Below, piece by piece: positions 6,266 through 6,285 of a DNA stretch of 6,285 nt (positions are counted from its first letter, which is position 1; every line of letters begins with the position of its first letter). Below the pieces are notes generated by a model. It made no database searches and was not told the origin of the DNA. It saw only the letters and a program-made list of their open reading frames with translations. Source of the DNA: an uncultured Lachnospiraceae bacterium (GTDB taxonomy: Bacteria > Bacillota > Clostridia > Lachnospirales > Lachnospiraceae); NCBI GenBank assembly GCA_958426095.1, contig CATZYB010000146.1, forward strand, positions 1-6,285, read 5' to 3'. The translations under genes were made by a program, and so were the position numbers.

Positions 6266-6285
6266 CTACTGCCACCGCCATCCGG
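6266..6285 (-). other. Leader of the first gene, with RBS; possible end of an upstream gene
   Basis: These last bases hold a GGTGG element six bases before the RsuA ATG, a plausible but not ideal ribosome binding site. A TAG stop sits directly before the ATG in the same frame, preceded by codons for G-W-R-W-Q. This could be the C-terminal tail of an upstream gene cut off by the window edge, which would fit the tight packing of the block, but five codons cannot establish that. Confidence 0.3.

Noticed and set aside
1..6285. Defence system, prophage, insertion sequence, CRISPR array or riboswitch
   Set aside because: Every base from 24 to 6265 is taken by compact housekeeping genes with gaps of at most 13 bases. 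No inverted or direct repeat series, transposase or structured leader was seen.

Overview
The window looks like chromosomal housekeeping DNA from a member of the Bacillota, most likely class Clostridia and family Lachnospiraceae. The reasons are a recU Holliday-junction resolvase of the short clostridial form, strong GGAGG-type ribosome binding sites, moderate GC in most genes, and protein sequences that read like gut-anaerobe versions of RsuA, YgiQ and QueG. This placement is from family resemblance by eye, not from a search.

All seven genes lie on the minus strand and are packed almost end to end, so transcription runs from right to left: RsuA-type 16S rRNA pseudouridine synthase (6265-5519), HAD hydrolase (5529-4885), YgiQ radical SAM protein (4888-3011), a small unrecognised membrane protein (3001-2420), RluA-family pseudouridine synthase (2406-1441), QueG epoxyqueuosine reductase (1474-557) and RecU (554-24). 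Junctions are overlaps of 11, 4 and 34 bases or gaps of 9, 13 and 2 bases. No promoter or terminator is visible inside the block, and no intergenic stretch is longer than 13 bases. This is what a single polycistronic operon with translational coupling looks like. The upstream start and downstream end of the transcript are outside the window.

Functionally, three of the seven genes act on stable RNA: two pseudouridine synthases of different families (one for 16S rRNA, one of RluC/RluD type probably for 23S rRNA or tRNA) and QueG, the last step of queuosine synthesis in tRNA. RecU serves recombination and chromosome segregation. YgiQ, the HAD enzyme and the membrane protein have no known specific role. 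The grouping is therefore an RNA-modification-rich housekeeping operon, not a defence, mobile or biosynthetic island.

I found no RNA genes, mobile elements, CRISPR arrays or large repeats, and no convincing evidence of a new system. The points most worth a second look are the divergent QueG active-site loop, the low GC of recU compared with its neighbours, the reuse of one ribosome-binding-site sequence at three junctions (twice embedded in the coding end of the previous gene), and the unrecognised membrane protein in the middle of the operon.
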